Origin: Exiguobacterium qingdaonense
GTDB lineage: Bacteria > Bacillota > Bacilli > Exiguobacteriales > Exiguobacteriaceae
NCBI RefSeq assembly: GCF_018617855.1
Contig: NZ_JACSKY010000008.1
Span: forward strand, 52,656 to 116,655
Reading direction: 5' to 3'
DNA: 64,000 nucleotides
Shown: positions 8,326-17,052 of the stretch, one piece after another
Position numbering within the stretch: the first letter of the stretch is position 1
Layout: each line of letters opens with the position of its first letter
The notes under the pieces: generated by a model
Seen by the model: only the letters and a program-made list of their open reading frames with translations
Database searches by the model: none
What the model was told of the DNA's origin: nothing
Made by a program: the position numbers and the translations under genes

Positions 8326-9744
8326 TTACCCGACTTGTTTGAGTGATTCCGATTGTTTGACTTTATTCTGTGCCCGTTCTTTTAAGAAAATCGTCATGAA
8401 CGCCGTGATGAGCGATCCAATGATGACAGAAATGAAGAACATGATGACGTTGTCAACAGCACCGAGTACAGCAACGACCGGTCCACCGTGAGGAACGTTG
8501 TTCGTCACTCCAACCGTTATGGCGATTGCCGCCCCTACCATTGCACCAATCATATTTGCCGGGATGACACGCAGCGGGTCACCGGCCGCAAATGGGATGG
8601 CCCCTTCCGTGATGCCGACAAGTCCCATCATGAAAGCCGCTTTACCGGCTTCTTGTTCTTCTTTGACAAATAGTTTTTTCCGAATGAATGTCGCAATCCC
8701 CATGCCAAGCGGTGGAATACAAATCGCGACCGCAATTGCGCCCATGATACCCGTTTGTCCTTCAGCAATCATCGATGCCCCGAATAAGAAAGCGACTTTG
8801 TTGACCGGACCACCCATATCAAACGCAATCATCGCTCCGAGCAACAGACCAAGAACAATTTTACTCGACCCTTCCATGCCTTGGAGCATTGTCGTAAGAC
8901 CTTCCATCAATCCAGCAATCGGTGCCCCGACGACGAAAATAAAGAGGGCCGCGATTGCAGTCATGCTAACAATCGGGATGACAAGAATCGGCATGATAGG
9001 TTGAATCATTTGTGGGACTTTCCACGTTTTAATCCAACGAACGAGATAGCCGGCTGCAAAACCTGCCAAAATTCCACCTAAGAAACCGGCCCCTGCCTCT
9101 GAACCATAAAAACTACCATTCGCCGCGATATATCCACCGACGATACCTGGCGCGAGGGCTGGACGATCTGCGATCGCATAAGCGATATAACCAGCTAGAA
9201 TAGGGACCATGAACATGAAGGATGCCGCCCCCACGTCTAACACCTTCTGCCAAATCGAGCCCTCTGGAATCGCAAGTCCGTTTGCAGTTGGTTCTCCCCC
9301 GATGGCAAGAGCAAGAGCAATCAACAGACCCCCGACGACAACGAATGGAATCATGTGACTAACACCGTTCATGAGCGCGCGATAAACGATGTTCCCATCT
9401 TTCCCTTTCTTTGCATCTTGTGTCCGAGTCGTTGCTTTTTGAATTGGTGCTGTCTTGACTCGCTCGATCAGTTCGGCCGGTTGTTTAATTGCATCAGCGA
9501 CCGGGACGACGACGACACGTTTCCCTGCAAAACGCTCGAGGTCGACCGTCTTGTCAGCGGCGATGATGACACCGTCCGCCTCCTTGATTTCTTGTTCGGT
9601 CAATCCATTTTCAATTCCAATCGACCCGTGTGTTTCAACTTTTACATCATGCCCAAGCTCGATACCCGTCTTTGACAGCTTTTCGGCCGCCATGTACGTA
9701 TGTGCGATGCCTACCGGACAAGCTGTGATGGCTACAATCTTCAT
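8326..9744 (-). CDS. PTS fructose/mannose-type EIIBC component
   Basis: A 472-residue fusion. The N-terminal EIIB domain (about residues 1-100) carries the phosphocysteine in ITACPVGIAHTYMA, and after a linker rich in Lys/Thr comes a multi-helix EIIC domain (about 125-460) with the conserved GGPVNK and ITEGAIPFAAGDP motifs that bind sugar. It imports and phosphorylates a hexose. Order regulator-EIIBC-EIIA-manA resembles Bacillus mannose PTS loci, and manA favours mannose as substrate, but fructose remains possible. Confidence 0.88.
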   Translation of the reverse strand: MKIVAITACPVGIAHTYMAAEKLSKTGIELGHDVKVETHGSIGIENGLTEQEIKEADGVIIAADKTVDLERFAGKRVVVVPVADAIKQPAELIERVKTAPIQKATTRTQDAKKGKDGNIVYRALMNGVSHMIPFVVVGGLLIALALAIGGEPTANGLAIPEGSIWQKVLDVGAASFMFMVPILAGYIAYAIADRPALAPGIVGGYIAANGSFYGSEAGAGFLGGILAGFAAGYLVRWIKTWKVPQMIQPIMPILVIPIVSMTAIAALFIFVVGAPIAGLMEGLTTMLQGMEGSSKIVLGLLLGAMIAFDMGGPVNKVAFLFGASMIAEGQTGIMGAIAVAICIPPLGMGIATFIRKKLFVKEEQEAGKAAFMMGLVGITEGAIPFAAGDPLRVIPANMIGAMVGAAIAITVGVTNNVPHGGPVVAVLGAVDNVIMFFISVIIGSLITAFMTIFLKERAQNKVKQSESLKQVG

Positions 9745-9761
9745 ACTCGCATTCCCCTTCC

Positions 9762-9797
9762 GTATAAATGTTTGATTTGTACTGGCTACATTTATAC
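9762..9797. promoter_or_regulatory. Inverted repeat upstream of the PTS genes, candidate PRD-regulator operator
   Basis: GTATAAATGT (9762-9771) and its exact complement ACATTTATAC (9788-9797) are separated by 16 nt. It lies 18-53 nt upstream of the EIIBC start and downstream of the regulator gene. Arms separated by about one and a half helical turns are usual for ManR/MtlR-type activators, so this is the best candidate site for the regulator encoded next to it. Confidence 0.5.
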
Positions 9798-9842
9798 TTT
9801 ACTCGAATATGAAAGGGGTTTCAGATGATGTTTTGCCGTTGC

Positions 9843-11633
9843 CTACGGCAATAACAGATTACGGAATGCCGCTTGATCCTTCGTCTCAATCAGTTTTCTT
9901 ACGAGGGCCGGATTTTCTGTAAGCGCTGCAATTTCTTCAAACAGATGACTCGAAAATGTCGAGTCCGAGTCCCGGAACTGCAAGAGAAACACGAGCTGAA
10001 CCTTCTCTTCCCCCCACTCAATCGGCTCTTTTGAAACGAGAACGTCGATTTTGTTCGACGTTGCCTGTTCAGGGTCGCCGTGCGGAATAGCTACACTCTG
10101 TCCAATTGAAGTCGGGCCGGTTCGTTCCCTCGCATATACGGTCTCCGCATAGGTTGGGTCGATACCGGCTTTTTCTATCAATAGACTGAGTGCATGTCCT
10201 CGTGAAACCACCGTATCAACGAAAACGAGGTGTTCGATCAGGGAGGCGATTGTTGCATGTGAGACGTTACCGAGTCCAAAAACCTCTCTCAATTGCGCGA
10301 CGTCTTGCTCAGTTAGAACGGCGGAGACGACGTGTACCGGAACAAGGTCTTGCTTCAAGCCAACCGTTGATAAAATGAAGTCAGGAGTATGGATCGCAAT
10401 TTGATTCTCGATATCACGTGACGAAGAAAAACCGACAATCTCAATTGTATCGTGGAAGTGATTTTTGAGCCGTGCCGCAATCAGCTTACTCGTCCCCATT
10501 CCATATGTACAGACGAGCAATATTTTTTTCTTCTCAAGACGGCGTCGTTCTTCAAGCATTGTTTGAAAATGGAGGGTCAAAAATCCAATCTCGTCTTCAG
10601 AGACTTGTAAGCCAAGCTCTTTCTCCAATATCGATGCATGACGTAACACGGCAGCATATGTCGCCGTGAAACGTCGCTTGATCTGATCGAGGAGCGGATT
10701 TTTGACATCTGTTCGAATCAATTGTCTATACACCATCGGACGAACATGTGCTAAGAGTGATTGAAATAGCTCGCGTTGCAGTACTCCGCCATAAATTGTA
10801 CCCGTAACGGCGAGGGCGAATCGATTCGTTGTCCGTGCGAGTTCAGTCGTCACTTGATCTTCTGACGGAATAAACTCTTGCGCACCGGCAAAGGCGAGCA
10901 TCATGTAAATACGTTCGATAGCTGGAATGGATATCCCAAGTGACTGCTCGAGGTCCTCCACGAGTTCACATAGCAATGGATAACCGTTCGTCGTTTGTGC
11001 CATTTCACGACCAATCGGTGCGAGATTGACATACGTACGTCGCCTGATACGCTTCAATGTGACGAGTAACCTCGTTTGAAGTAATTCCGCCGCCGAATCG
11101 GCATATTGTTTCCCGACACGATGTTCCCATTGGAGCAAGAACGCTTCAATGAGTTGAACATCTTGACTGTGAGCCCAATTGAACCGTGCATGAACGAGTT
11201 GTTGGGTCAGCAGTTCCCGTTTCACAAGCTCTTCACCCTCTACATGAAAGGTGCGACGATTGAGTATCAGCCCGTTTCTAGCGAGCAATCGTTCCACTTC
11301 GTCCATATCTTGTTTTGCAGTCGCTTCGCTTATAAAAAATGCTCGTTCAACGGCTTGAATCGATTTCAATTCTTCAAACAAAAGTTGAACAAGCTCATGT
11401 TTGATGCGAGAGTCCCGATTTTCTGTCTCCGGGATATCCAGATGACAGTTCTCAATCAACCGAACACCTTTCCCACGAATCGTCTCGATTTTAATGTCCG
11501 GTAACTGCTCGAGGAGCCGAAGTTCGTTTCGAATCGTCCGCTCCGAACACTTGAGTGACCAAGCGATATCCTTCGTGGACATCCACTCCTTATGTTTTAG
11601 CAAATCCAAGAGTTTACGCTGTCGTTCCGTCAT
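9843..11633 (-). CDS. PRD-domain transcriptional activator with EIIB- and EIIA-like domains
   Basis: About 596 residues in the ManR/MtlR/LicR architecture. In order: N-terminal HTH (QRKLLDLLKHKEWMSTKDIAWSL region), a second HTH, two PTS regulation domains (about 170-380), an EIIB-like domain with VCTYGMGTSKL, and a C-terminal EIIA-like domain with SIGQSVAIPHGDP. The Cys and His in the last two are likely phosphorylation sites. I chose the ATG at 11633 with AGGTGG 8 nt upstream. The gene precedes the PTS operon, so it most likely activates it when substrate flux dephosphorylates its control sites. A short inverted repeat (TTGCCGT/ACGGCAA) overlaps its stop codon. Confidence 0.88.
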   Translation of the reverse strand: MTERQRKLLDLLKHKEWMSTKDIAWSLKCSERTIRNELRLLEQLPDIKIETIRGKGVRLIENCHLDIPETENRDSRIKHELVQLLFEELKSIQAVERAFFISEATAKQDMDEVERLLARNGLILNRRTFHVEGEELVKRELLTQQLVHARFNWAHSQDVQLIEAFLLQWEHRVGKQYADSAAELLQTRLLVTLKRIRRRTYVNLAPIGREMAQTTNGYPLLCELVEDLEQSLGISIPAIERIYMMLAFAGAQEFIPSEDQVTTELARTTNRFALAVTGTIYGGVLQRELFQSLLAHVRPMVYRQLIRTDVKNPLLDQIKRRFTATYAAVLRHASILEKELGLQVSEDEIGFLTLHFQTMLEERRRLEKKKILLVCTYGMGTSKLIAARLKNHFHDTIEIVGFSSSRDIENQIAIHTPDFILSTVGLKQDLVPVHVVSAVLTEQDVAQLREVFGLGNVSHATIASLIEHLVFVDTVVSRGHALSLLIEKAGIDPTYAETVYARERTGPTSIGQSVAIPHGDPEQATSNKIDVLVSKEPIEWGEEKVQLVFLLQFRDSDSTFSSHLFEEIAALTENPALVRKLIETKDQAAFRNLLLP

Positions 11634-11823
11634 GGTCCATTCCACCTTTGGCAGTTTTCCACCAAAAGCATAGCATATTTCATTCGACAGCCAATGTCGT
11701 TCTTGAAAATGACAATTTTACAGTTTCCCCGCTCCCAAAAGAAAAAGACGAAATCCGACGCATCGAATCGACCGTCAAATTTCATCCTTTTCATTCATGA
11801 ATCGTCACTGTCCCTGCATTTCG

Positions 11824-12591
11824 TTACCACTTCCATCGCCCTCGCCAGTTTTTCTCAGGTAAACGTGGTAGGTTCGTCGCAACCGGTTCATTGGCTAAGA
11901 TCTGCTCCGTGAAACGAAGATGTTGCTGCCACATCTCTTCCCCTAATTCGTTGATGACCTCCTGTCGTGCCGCTCGCCAATTGAAGTCACGATGTTCCAC
12001 GTTATGGGCGTCCGATGAGATGATCTGACTCAACCCGTTGCTGATAAACGAGAGAGCCAGTTCCCTCACCTGTCTTCCGAACTGTCCGGTCAGACTGCTT
12101 GTCGTCACCTGCGACAATGCACCTGACGTCACGAGATGATGGAGCTTTTCGGGGTGAAGCGCAAACTCCCGATTTCGTTCAGGATGCGCAATGACCGGAA
12201 CGTATCCGGCCGTTTGAAGTTGAAAGAACAATGTTTCTGTATATGCCGGCAGACCTTGACTCGGTAACTCGATGAGAACATAGCGTGACCCGGCAAGCGA
12301 ATGTGCCTCGCCTGACTCGAGCGCATCAATCAACTCCCCAAAGATTCGAATCTCTTGCCCGACATACAAAGTCAAGGGAATCTGTTCGTCATCCAAACGT
12401 TGTTGTAGATGCGCGACTTCTTGTGTGATGTCATGTTGCTGTGTCTCAAAGTACGGATGATACGCGTGTGGCGTCACGACAATCGATGTCACCCCTTCTT
12501 CCACTGCGCGTCTGGCGAGTTGAAGCGACGCTTCCATCGTGCGTGGTCCATCATCTACCTCGGGCAACAAATGACAATGTACATCAATCAT
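11824..12591 (-). CDS. CpsB/YwqE-type tyrosine phosphatase, PHP fold
   Basis: A 255-residue PHP-superfamily phosphohydrolase. Metal ligands show as DVHCHLLPEVDDGP at the N-terminus, VTPHAYHP, AHPERN and SSDAHN. Known members (CpsB, CapC, YwqE) dephosphorylate bacterial tyrosine kinases that control capsule and exopolysaccharide synthesis. No partner kinase lies in the window. It ends a minus-strand pair with the GH13-like gene 21 nt upstream, and an LCP protein gene follows further upstream, so an envelope-glycan role is reasonable. Confidence 0.88.
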   Translation of the reverse strand: MIDVHCHLLPEVDDGPRTMEASLQLARRAVEEGVTSIVVTPHAYHPYFETQQHDITQEVAHLQQRLDDEQIPLTLYVGQEIRIFGELIDALESGEAHSLAGSRYVLIELPSQGLPAYTETLFFQLQTAGYVPVIAHPERNREFALHPEKLHHLVTSGALSQVTTSSLTGQFGRQVRELALSFISNGLSQIISSDAHNVEHRDFNWRAARQEVINELGEEMWQQHLRFTEQILANEPVATNLPRLPEKNWRGRWKW

Positions 12592-12612
12592 GAGGGTTCA
12601 CTCCTCGTTACG

Positions 12613-13803
12613 TTAATGTTTTAGCCAGACGTATTCATACGGACGAATCGTCACGTTTTTCATCTGTTCTTCCGTGAATAGATTCGTCCCTTCACAATCC
12701 GTTTCTACGGTCTCTCCACTCATATTCGTCAATAAAAGAAGCGTTTCGTTGTTGTGGTGACGTTTGACAGCGAAGATACGTCGATCAACATTCACAATTT
12801 CCTGACTCGCATAAGGCGAAAAAGCCGAATGAAGCCGTTTGACATTCAGTTGACTCAAAATTCCTTCATAGACGCGAAGCCGGTCTGAATCACGTTTCAA
12901 TGTTTGGACGAGTTCTTCCTTTTCAAGCGGTTGAGAGACCCCGAACAACGTCCGATAATCGATTGCAGGAACACCTTGAATTGAGAAGAGTACGCTGTGA
13001 GCCGCGAGGATGACGTCGGGACTAGCGTCCATCAAGTTCTTCTCGAACGGATCACGTTCCGCTGAAGACAGGAAGTTAAAATACGTCACATCCTCGGGCA
13101 ACGGATGCACCTGTCGCGCCCAATCTGCCAACCGTGTCACATCAGACTGCGCGAATGCCAAAATCACATGGCTAGATAAGTCGAAATGACAAACGACATC
13201 TGCCTCTTTTTCGTACAGAAGAGAAGAGTGGACGTGTTCGTTGGCGACGATGAGCTGCGCATTCGGTTTATACGCATGCATGACCGTCCTCCACAGCTTG
13301 AGGATTTTTTTGATTCGTTCCGGTTCCATCCCGCGAAACGCTTCAACATGAATCCGAATCTTTGTTGCCCCGTACGCCAGTCGCTCAATGAGAGCATCTG
13401 TCTCGGCAACAAGGTCAAATTGCTGGTCACTCCATGCTTCGGGCATCATCTCATACATTAAGTCGAACTCATCCGCGAAACGACCTAAGTCTTCGAACAA
13501 TTGGACACGTGAGTCAATTGCCGTGTCACTTTGTCTTGTTTTATACGGAAACAGTGAGACGAGGTAAAGGTCGCTCACCGTCTTTTGGACGCGGTCCGCT
13601 AATAGCTGATGGAGTGCTTCAAGGTTGGCTCGTCCGTCTGTCAGAATAAATCCTGCATCCATTAGTAAGACGCTTGTTTTTTCTGAAGGACGCTCATGGT
13701 CGTGCCAGTGATGGTTCGACCATTTCTCAAACAATCGCTCCCACTTTTGTCGTGAAGTGTCACCGAGCTCTTGAACCACTTCTTCAATCACTTCCCATTT
13801 CAT
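12613..13803 (-). CDS. Degenerate GH13 (sucrose phosphorylase-like) protein, probable pseudoenzyme
   Basis: A 396-residue protein whose stretches LVSLFPYKTRQSDTAID, EFDLMYEMMPEA, ATKIRIHVEAF and YFNFLSSAERDPF line up by eye with the conserved regions of GH13 subfamily 18 phosphorylases. The catalytic residues are gone: the nucleophile Asp of IRLDA is His152, the acid Glu of the TETN-like region is replaced (IVAN, about 185-188), and the HD of the fourth region is Ala248-Glu249. The DxxxNH region also lacks its His. The fold seems kept, and the reading frame is intact, so a binding or regulatory role is more likely than decay. Its closeness to a CpsB phosphatase may hint at envelope glycans. 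Function unknown. Confidence 0.6.
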   Translation of the reverse strand: MKWEVIEEVVQELGDTSRQKWERLFEKWSNHHWHDHERPSEKTSVLLMDAGFILTDGRANLEALHQLLADRVQKTVSDLYLVSLFPYKTRQSDTAIDSRVQLFEDLGRFADEFDLMYEMMPEAWSDQQFDLVAETDALIERLAYGATKIRIHVEAFRGMEPERIKKILKLWRTVMHAYKPNAQLIVANEHVHSSLLYEKEADVVCHFDLSSHVILAFAQSDVTRLADWARQVHPLPEDVTYFNFLSSAERDPFEKNLMDASPDVILAAHSVLFSIQGVPAIDYRTLFGVSQPLEKEELVQTLKRDSDRLRVYEGILSQLNVKRLHSAFSPYASQEIVNVDRRIFAVKRHHNNETLLLLTNMSGETVETDCEGTNLFTEEQMKNVTIRPYEYVWLKH

Positions 13804-13854
13804 CGTTCATCCCTCCTTGGCATCTCTTTATTTCTCCCACTTTCCGTTCGATTT

Positions 13855-13889
13855 AAAACAAAAAAACTGTCCGACCCAGTCAGACAGTT
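13855..13889 (-). terminator. Terminator after the LCP gene
   Basis: AACTGTC (13865-13871) pairs with GACAGTT (13883-13889), extended by GAC/GTC pairs, and is followed on the minus strand by a run of seven T. It overlaps the LCP stop codon and separates that gene from the GH13-like gene. Confidence 0.85.
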
Positions 13890-14812
13890 CATTCCATCAA
13901 ACGTTTCAACTCTTCTTGGACACCGCTCAGCGAAGACGCTTCCGGACTCCAATAATAAATCCCGTCACCTTCTAAACCCCCTGCCCCTTCGAGTCGTAAG
14001 ACGCTTGCGTTACGAAACGCATTCATATAATCCGTTGACAAGGAGACGAACTCATTGAGCTCGATATTCGTCTTTGCCTGATCTCCGACGACGTCAAGTA
14101 ATGCCGTGACTTTATCGAGAGAGAAGTCCGTCCGTCCCTTTTCGATGATGGCTGCGACGACATCGCGTTGACGTTCTTGACGTCCGAAGTCACCATTCGG
14201 GTCGTTATAACGCATTCGCGTATAATCGAGCGCCGCTTCTCCATCTAGTGTCACTTCCCCGACCGGGAACACGTAATCTTCCGTCGCGAAGGCGAACTTG
14301 TTCATGACCGTAATTCCTCCGAGTGCATCCACAACATCGCTGAACGCTTCCATGTCCGTCTCAATCACATAATCAATCGGGATATCTAAAAAACGTTCGA
14401 CGGTGTCCATCGCCATTTCAGCTCCACCAAACGCATATGCATGATTGATTTTATCACGTGTCCCTTTTCCGACGATTTCAGTCTTCGTGTCCCGAGGGAT
14501 TGAGAGCATCGCCCCCTCATCAAGCTCTGGATTGAGTGTCAGAACGATGATCGAGTCGCTCCTTCCTTGCTCGGTACCTCGCCGATCGATTCCTAACAAT
14601 AGAATGGAAACCGATTCTTTTCGTTCAATCGTCTCAACTTGTTTACGTTCTTTGCTAATCTTTAAGTTGTCATTCACTCGTGCGACGGTGTCATCGACTT
14701 CTTGCACCATCGACCAAACGAACGCACCGCCCGTGATGAGCACCAAGGCCATGACGCCTGCTATAACCCCTAGTACGATTTTCCACTTTGATGGTTTACG
14801 ATGTTTCGCCAT
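13889..14812 (-). CDS. LytR-CpsA-Psr (LCP) family envelope protein
   Basis: About 307 residues: a basic cytoplasmic tail (AKHRKPSKWK), one membrane helix (about 11-32) and an extracellular LCP domain with LLLGIDRRGTEQGRSD, MLSIPRDTKTEIVG and DYTRMRYNDPNGDFGRQERQ, which hold the conserved Asp and Arg residues that bind polyprenyl pyrophosphate. LCP proteins attach teichoic acids or other glycopolymers to peptidoglycan. The ATG at 14812 is preferred (AAGGTG 7 nt upstream) over one 16 codons earlier, which would add a non-conserved leader. Confidence 0.92.
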   Translation of the reverse strand: MAKHRKPSKWKIVLGVIAGVMALVLITGGAFVWSMVQEVDDTVARVNDNLKISKERKQVETIERKESVSILLLGIDRRGTEQGRSDSIIVLTLNPELDEGAMLSIPRDTKTEIVGKGTRDKINHAYAFGGAEMAMDTVERFLDIPIDYVIETDMEAFSDVVDALGGITVMNKFAFATEDYVFPVGEVTLDGEAALDYTRMRYNDPNGDFGRQERQRDVVAAIIEKGRTDFSLDKVTALLDVVGDQAKTNIELNEFVSLSTDYMNAFRNASVLRLEGAGGLEGDGIYYWSPEASSLSGVQEELKRLME

Positions 14813-14913
14813 GTGGCCACACCTTCCTCCATGAAATAGTACTAATTTATTCCCGTTCAAGGGGTTGTTTTAAAGGGTGTTCACAAAGAATAATCACGAT
14901 ATCTTCTTTTTTA

Positions 14914-15759
14914 TTACGGAAAATGTGTCTGCTTCTGTTGTCGAGCCATGTGATGGGGCCACGCCGCATTGATCTCGGCACCAATCAACATCGTCGCCGC
15001 CGTCAAATAAAGCCAAATCTGAAGTAAAATGACCGCCCCGATCGTGCCATACGTATCACCGAGAATCGAGAAACTTTCGACGTAAATACTGTAACCAGTC
15101 GACAGCACTTGCCACGAGATGACCGCAAACACGGCTCCGGGAAGCGTTTCGACGAAGCGCACGCGCTGCTGCGGTGCAATTTTATAAAAGAGTGAGAAGG
15201 CCACAATCAGAATGAGCGTCGAGATTGTGTAGCGCGTCACCGTCGACAAGCGATCAAATTCCTCGACTTCAGGATAAATGGCATAGATGAGCTCAACAAA
15301 CTCTTGGCCGAATAGATGAAAGACGATGAGGATGACCGCCCCGATGCTTCCCGCTAAAATCACGAGCAATCCAATCAAACGGCGGAAGATGTAGCCACGT
15401 GCCTCCGTCTCCCCATACGCGAATACGGTCAATTTGACGAGTCGGGCCGTTCCGTTCGAGGCCGACCAAAATGCGATGATTGCACTGACTGATAACAAGC
15501 CACCGTTCAAGTTCCCACTCACATCGTAGACGATTGACAGTAACTCACGGACACTCGACCCCGGGATTAATGTTTCAATTTGTTCGATGAGGAGCGCATC
15601 ATCAATTTGAAACCATGCCATCACGGCGAATAAGACAAAGAACGTCGGAAAGATGGCTAAAAACCAAAAAAAAGCTAACGTCGCACTATAGTCATTAACG
15701 TGATGATCTTTGAATCGATGCCTGACATCCACCGCCAGTCGAAATACTCTTTCGAACAT
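14914..15759 (-). CDS. YihY/BrkB family membrane protein
   Basis: A 281-residue integral membrane protein with about six helices. The family motifs DYSATLAFFWFLAIFPT near the N-terminus, FWSASNGTARL in the middle and GTIGAVILLQIWLYLTA near the end are clear. The family was once linked to ribonuclease BN by error; its true role in the membrane is not settled. The ATG at 15759 has GGAGG 6 nt upstream; a GTG two codons earlier is too close. It stands alone on the minus strand. Confidence 0.88.
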   Translation of the reverse strand: MFERVFRLAVDVRHRFKDHHVNDYSATLAFFWFLAIFPTFFVLFAVMAWFQIDDALLIEQIETLIPGSSVRELLSIVYDVSGNLNGGLLSVSAIIAFWSASNGTARLVKLTVFAYGETEARGYIFRRLIGLLVILAGSIGAVILIVFHLFGQEFVELIYAIYPEVEEFDRLSTVTRYTISTLILIVAFSLFYKIAPQQRVRFVETLPGAVFAVISWQVLSTGYSIYVESFSILGDTYGTIGAVILLQIWLYLTAATMLIGAEINAAWPHHMARQQKQTHFP

Positions 15760-16405
15760 CGCCACCCTCCTTTCATTTGTACTCTCCTTACTATCATTCT
15801 ACATCTCGCCAAGCCTGTCCTTTTGAGCGAACCGTATTTCGGGTAACCCTATTAGGACAACAAATCTTACAAACGGGGTGGAACGAATGGAAATCGGAAT
15901 GATCGGACTGGGTAAGATGGGACTGAATCTGGCGCTCAACTTGACGGACAACGGGCATCGCGTCTATGGCTATGATCCAGGGAATGTCACGACGAGTCAG
16001 TTTCAGACGAAGGATTCTCTTGAGGAGGTCATCGATGCACTGAAAGCACCTCGAGTCGTCTGGGTGATGGTGCCGGCAGGAGAGGTGACCGAGCACGTGC
16101 TAGACGAACTGCATGACCGTCTTTCACCTGGTGATATCGTCATCGACGGAGGCAACTCGAACTACAAGGAGTCGATGCGTCGTGCAGACCACTTTAACTA
16201 AATCAGGTGAGAATTCTCCCTCCTCTAAGCGTCTCGGGGCGAAGCCCAGCGTAGGTGGGAGATGAATCGCCCGGTCCAAACGTCTTTCCCCCTGTGACAG
16301 ATATGACGAACAAAAGTTCGTGATTCCGTCAGATTCTCCCTCCCCTTCCACGGGTATCGGACGAGGAGGATACATCACGATCTTCTGGAGGGAGGAGGGA
16401 CGGAC

Positions 16406-16931
16406 ATGCTGAAAGGCTATAAATACAGGCTCCACCCGACGCCGGCACAGGCCGAGTTCCTCATCAAGACGATCGGCTGCGCCCGGTTCATCTACAACAA
16501 GCTGCTCGAGGACCGCATCGTCATCCGCGAGGAGGCGAAAGCGGGAAGCGGACCGAGACGGAAACCGGCGACACCCGCCTCCTATAAGCCCCTGTTCCCG
16601 TTCCTCGCCGAGACGGATCGTTGACGAGAACCAAGTCATCGTCGTGGAGACATTGAAGTCGAAGCATATGATGCAAAACCATAAGCTCGCCAAGTCCATC
16701 GGGGATGTCAGTTGGTACGAGTTCGTCCGGCAACTCGAATACAAATCAAACTTCTACGGACGGACGCTCATCAAGGCAGACCCCTGGTACGCATCGACGC
16801 AGATCTGTTCTTCTTGTGGCGAGAAAGGTCAGAAGAAGGCGATGGATATCCGTGAATGGACATGTGCCTGTGGTGCGCATCATGACCATGACATCAACGC
16901 AAGCATCAACCTATTGATGTTGGCCGACTGA
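16406..16931 (+). pseudogene. tnpB remnant, large internal deletion and frameshift
   Basis: The first 70 codons (16406-16624) encode a typical TnpB N-terminus (LKGYKYRLHPTPAQ, GCARFIYNKLLEDR). The frame stops where, shifted by one base at about 16617, the sequence continues with the C-terminal third: IVDENQVIVVETLK with the RuvC-II Glu, the four-cysteine zinc finger ICSSCGEK...WTCACG, and HDHDINASINLL with the RuvC-III Asp. The RuvC-I Asp and most of the guide-binding middle, roughly 200 codons judged from usual TnpB length, are missing. The product cannot be an active nuclease. The 3' end of the gene, where omega RNA usually starts, is kept. Confidence 0.88.
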
Positions 16932-17052
16932 CAAACCATTCAGGGCAGGGACTGCCCGACGAGCTTGGTAAACAACTGTGGCTGGTAAGAGCACGGTCTT
17001 CCCAAGAAGCTCCCCCTTCAATTTGCGAAGCAAATAAGTGGTGAGTAGTTCA
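16880..17052 (+). ncRNA. Candidate omega (reRNA) scaffold at the element right end
   Basis: In TnpB systems the 3' end of tnpB and the following non-coding right end are transcribed as a guide RNA whose guide is the flanking DNA. Here about 120 nt of non-coding, hairpin-rich sequence follow the tnpB stop and the last 77 nt are identical in a second copy at the window end. The 5' boundary given is an estimate. If made, the RNA would carry a guide beginning CAGAAAAACTCATC from the split gene. No transcription evidence is available. Confidence 0.4.

Larger units (their letters stand above)
16197..17052 (+). mobile_element. IS200/IS605-family element with internally deleted tnpB, no tnpA
   Basis: The 856-bp insertion is bounded by comparison with the reading frame it splits; the borders can shift by one base. 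There is no target duplication, as expected for this family. A hairpin-forming left end (TCTCCCTCC about 16215 with GGTGGGAGA about 16255) precedes a tnpB remnant (16406-16931), and a right end of about 120 nt carries the hairpin ATTTGCGAAGCAAAT at 17021-17035. The last 77 nt recur, inverted, at 63914-63990, which independently supports the right border. With neither tnpA nor a full tnpB it must have moved with proteins supplied in trans. Confidence 0.88.

Noticed and set aside
8498..9004. Plus-strand frame of 168 codons over the PTS EIIBC gene
   Set aside because: Antisense of a conserved membrane domain, low-complexity product, no start signal.
16124..16744. Open frame of 206 codons on the minus strand across the insertion
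   Set aside because: It spans the gnd junction and the tnpB remnant antisense, has no ribosome site and no recognisable motif; a shadow frame.
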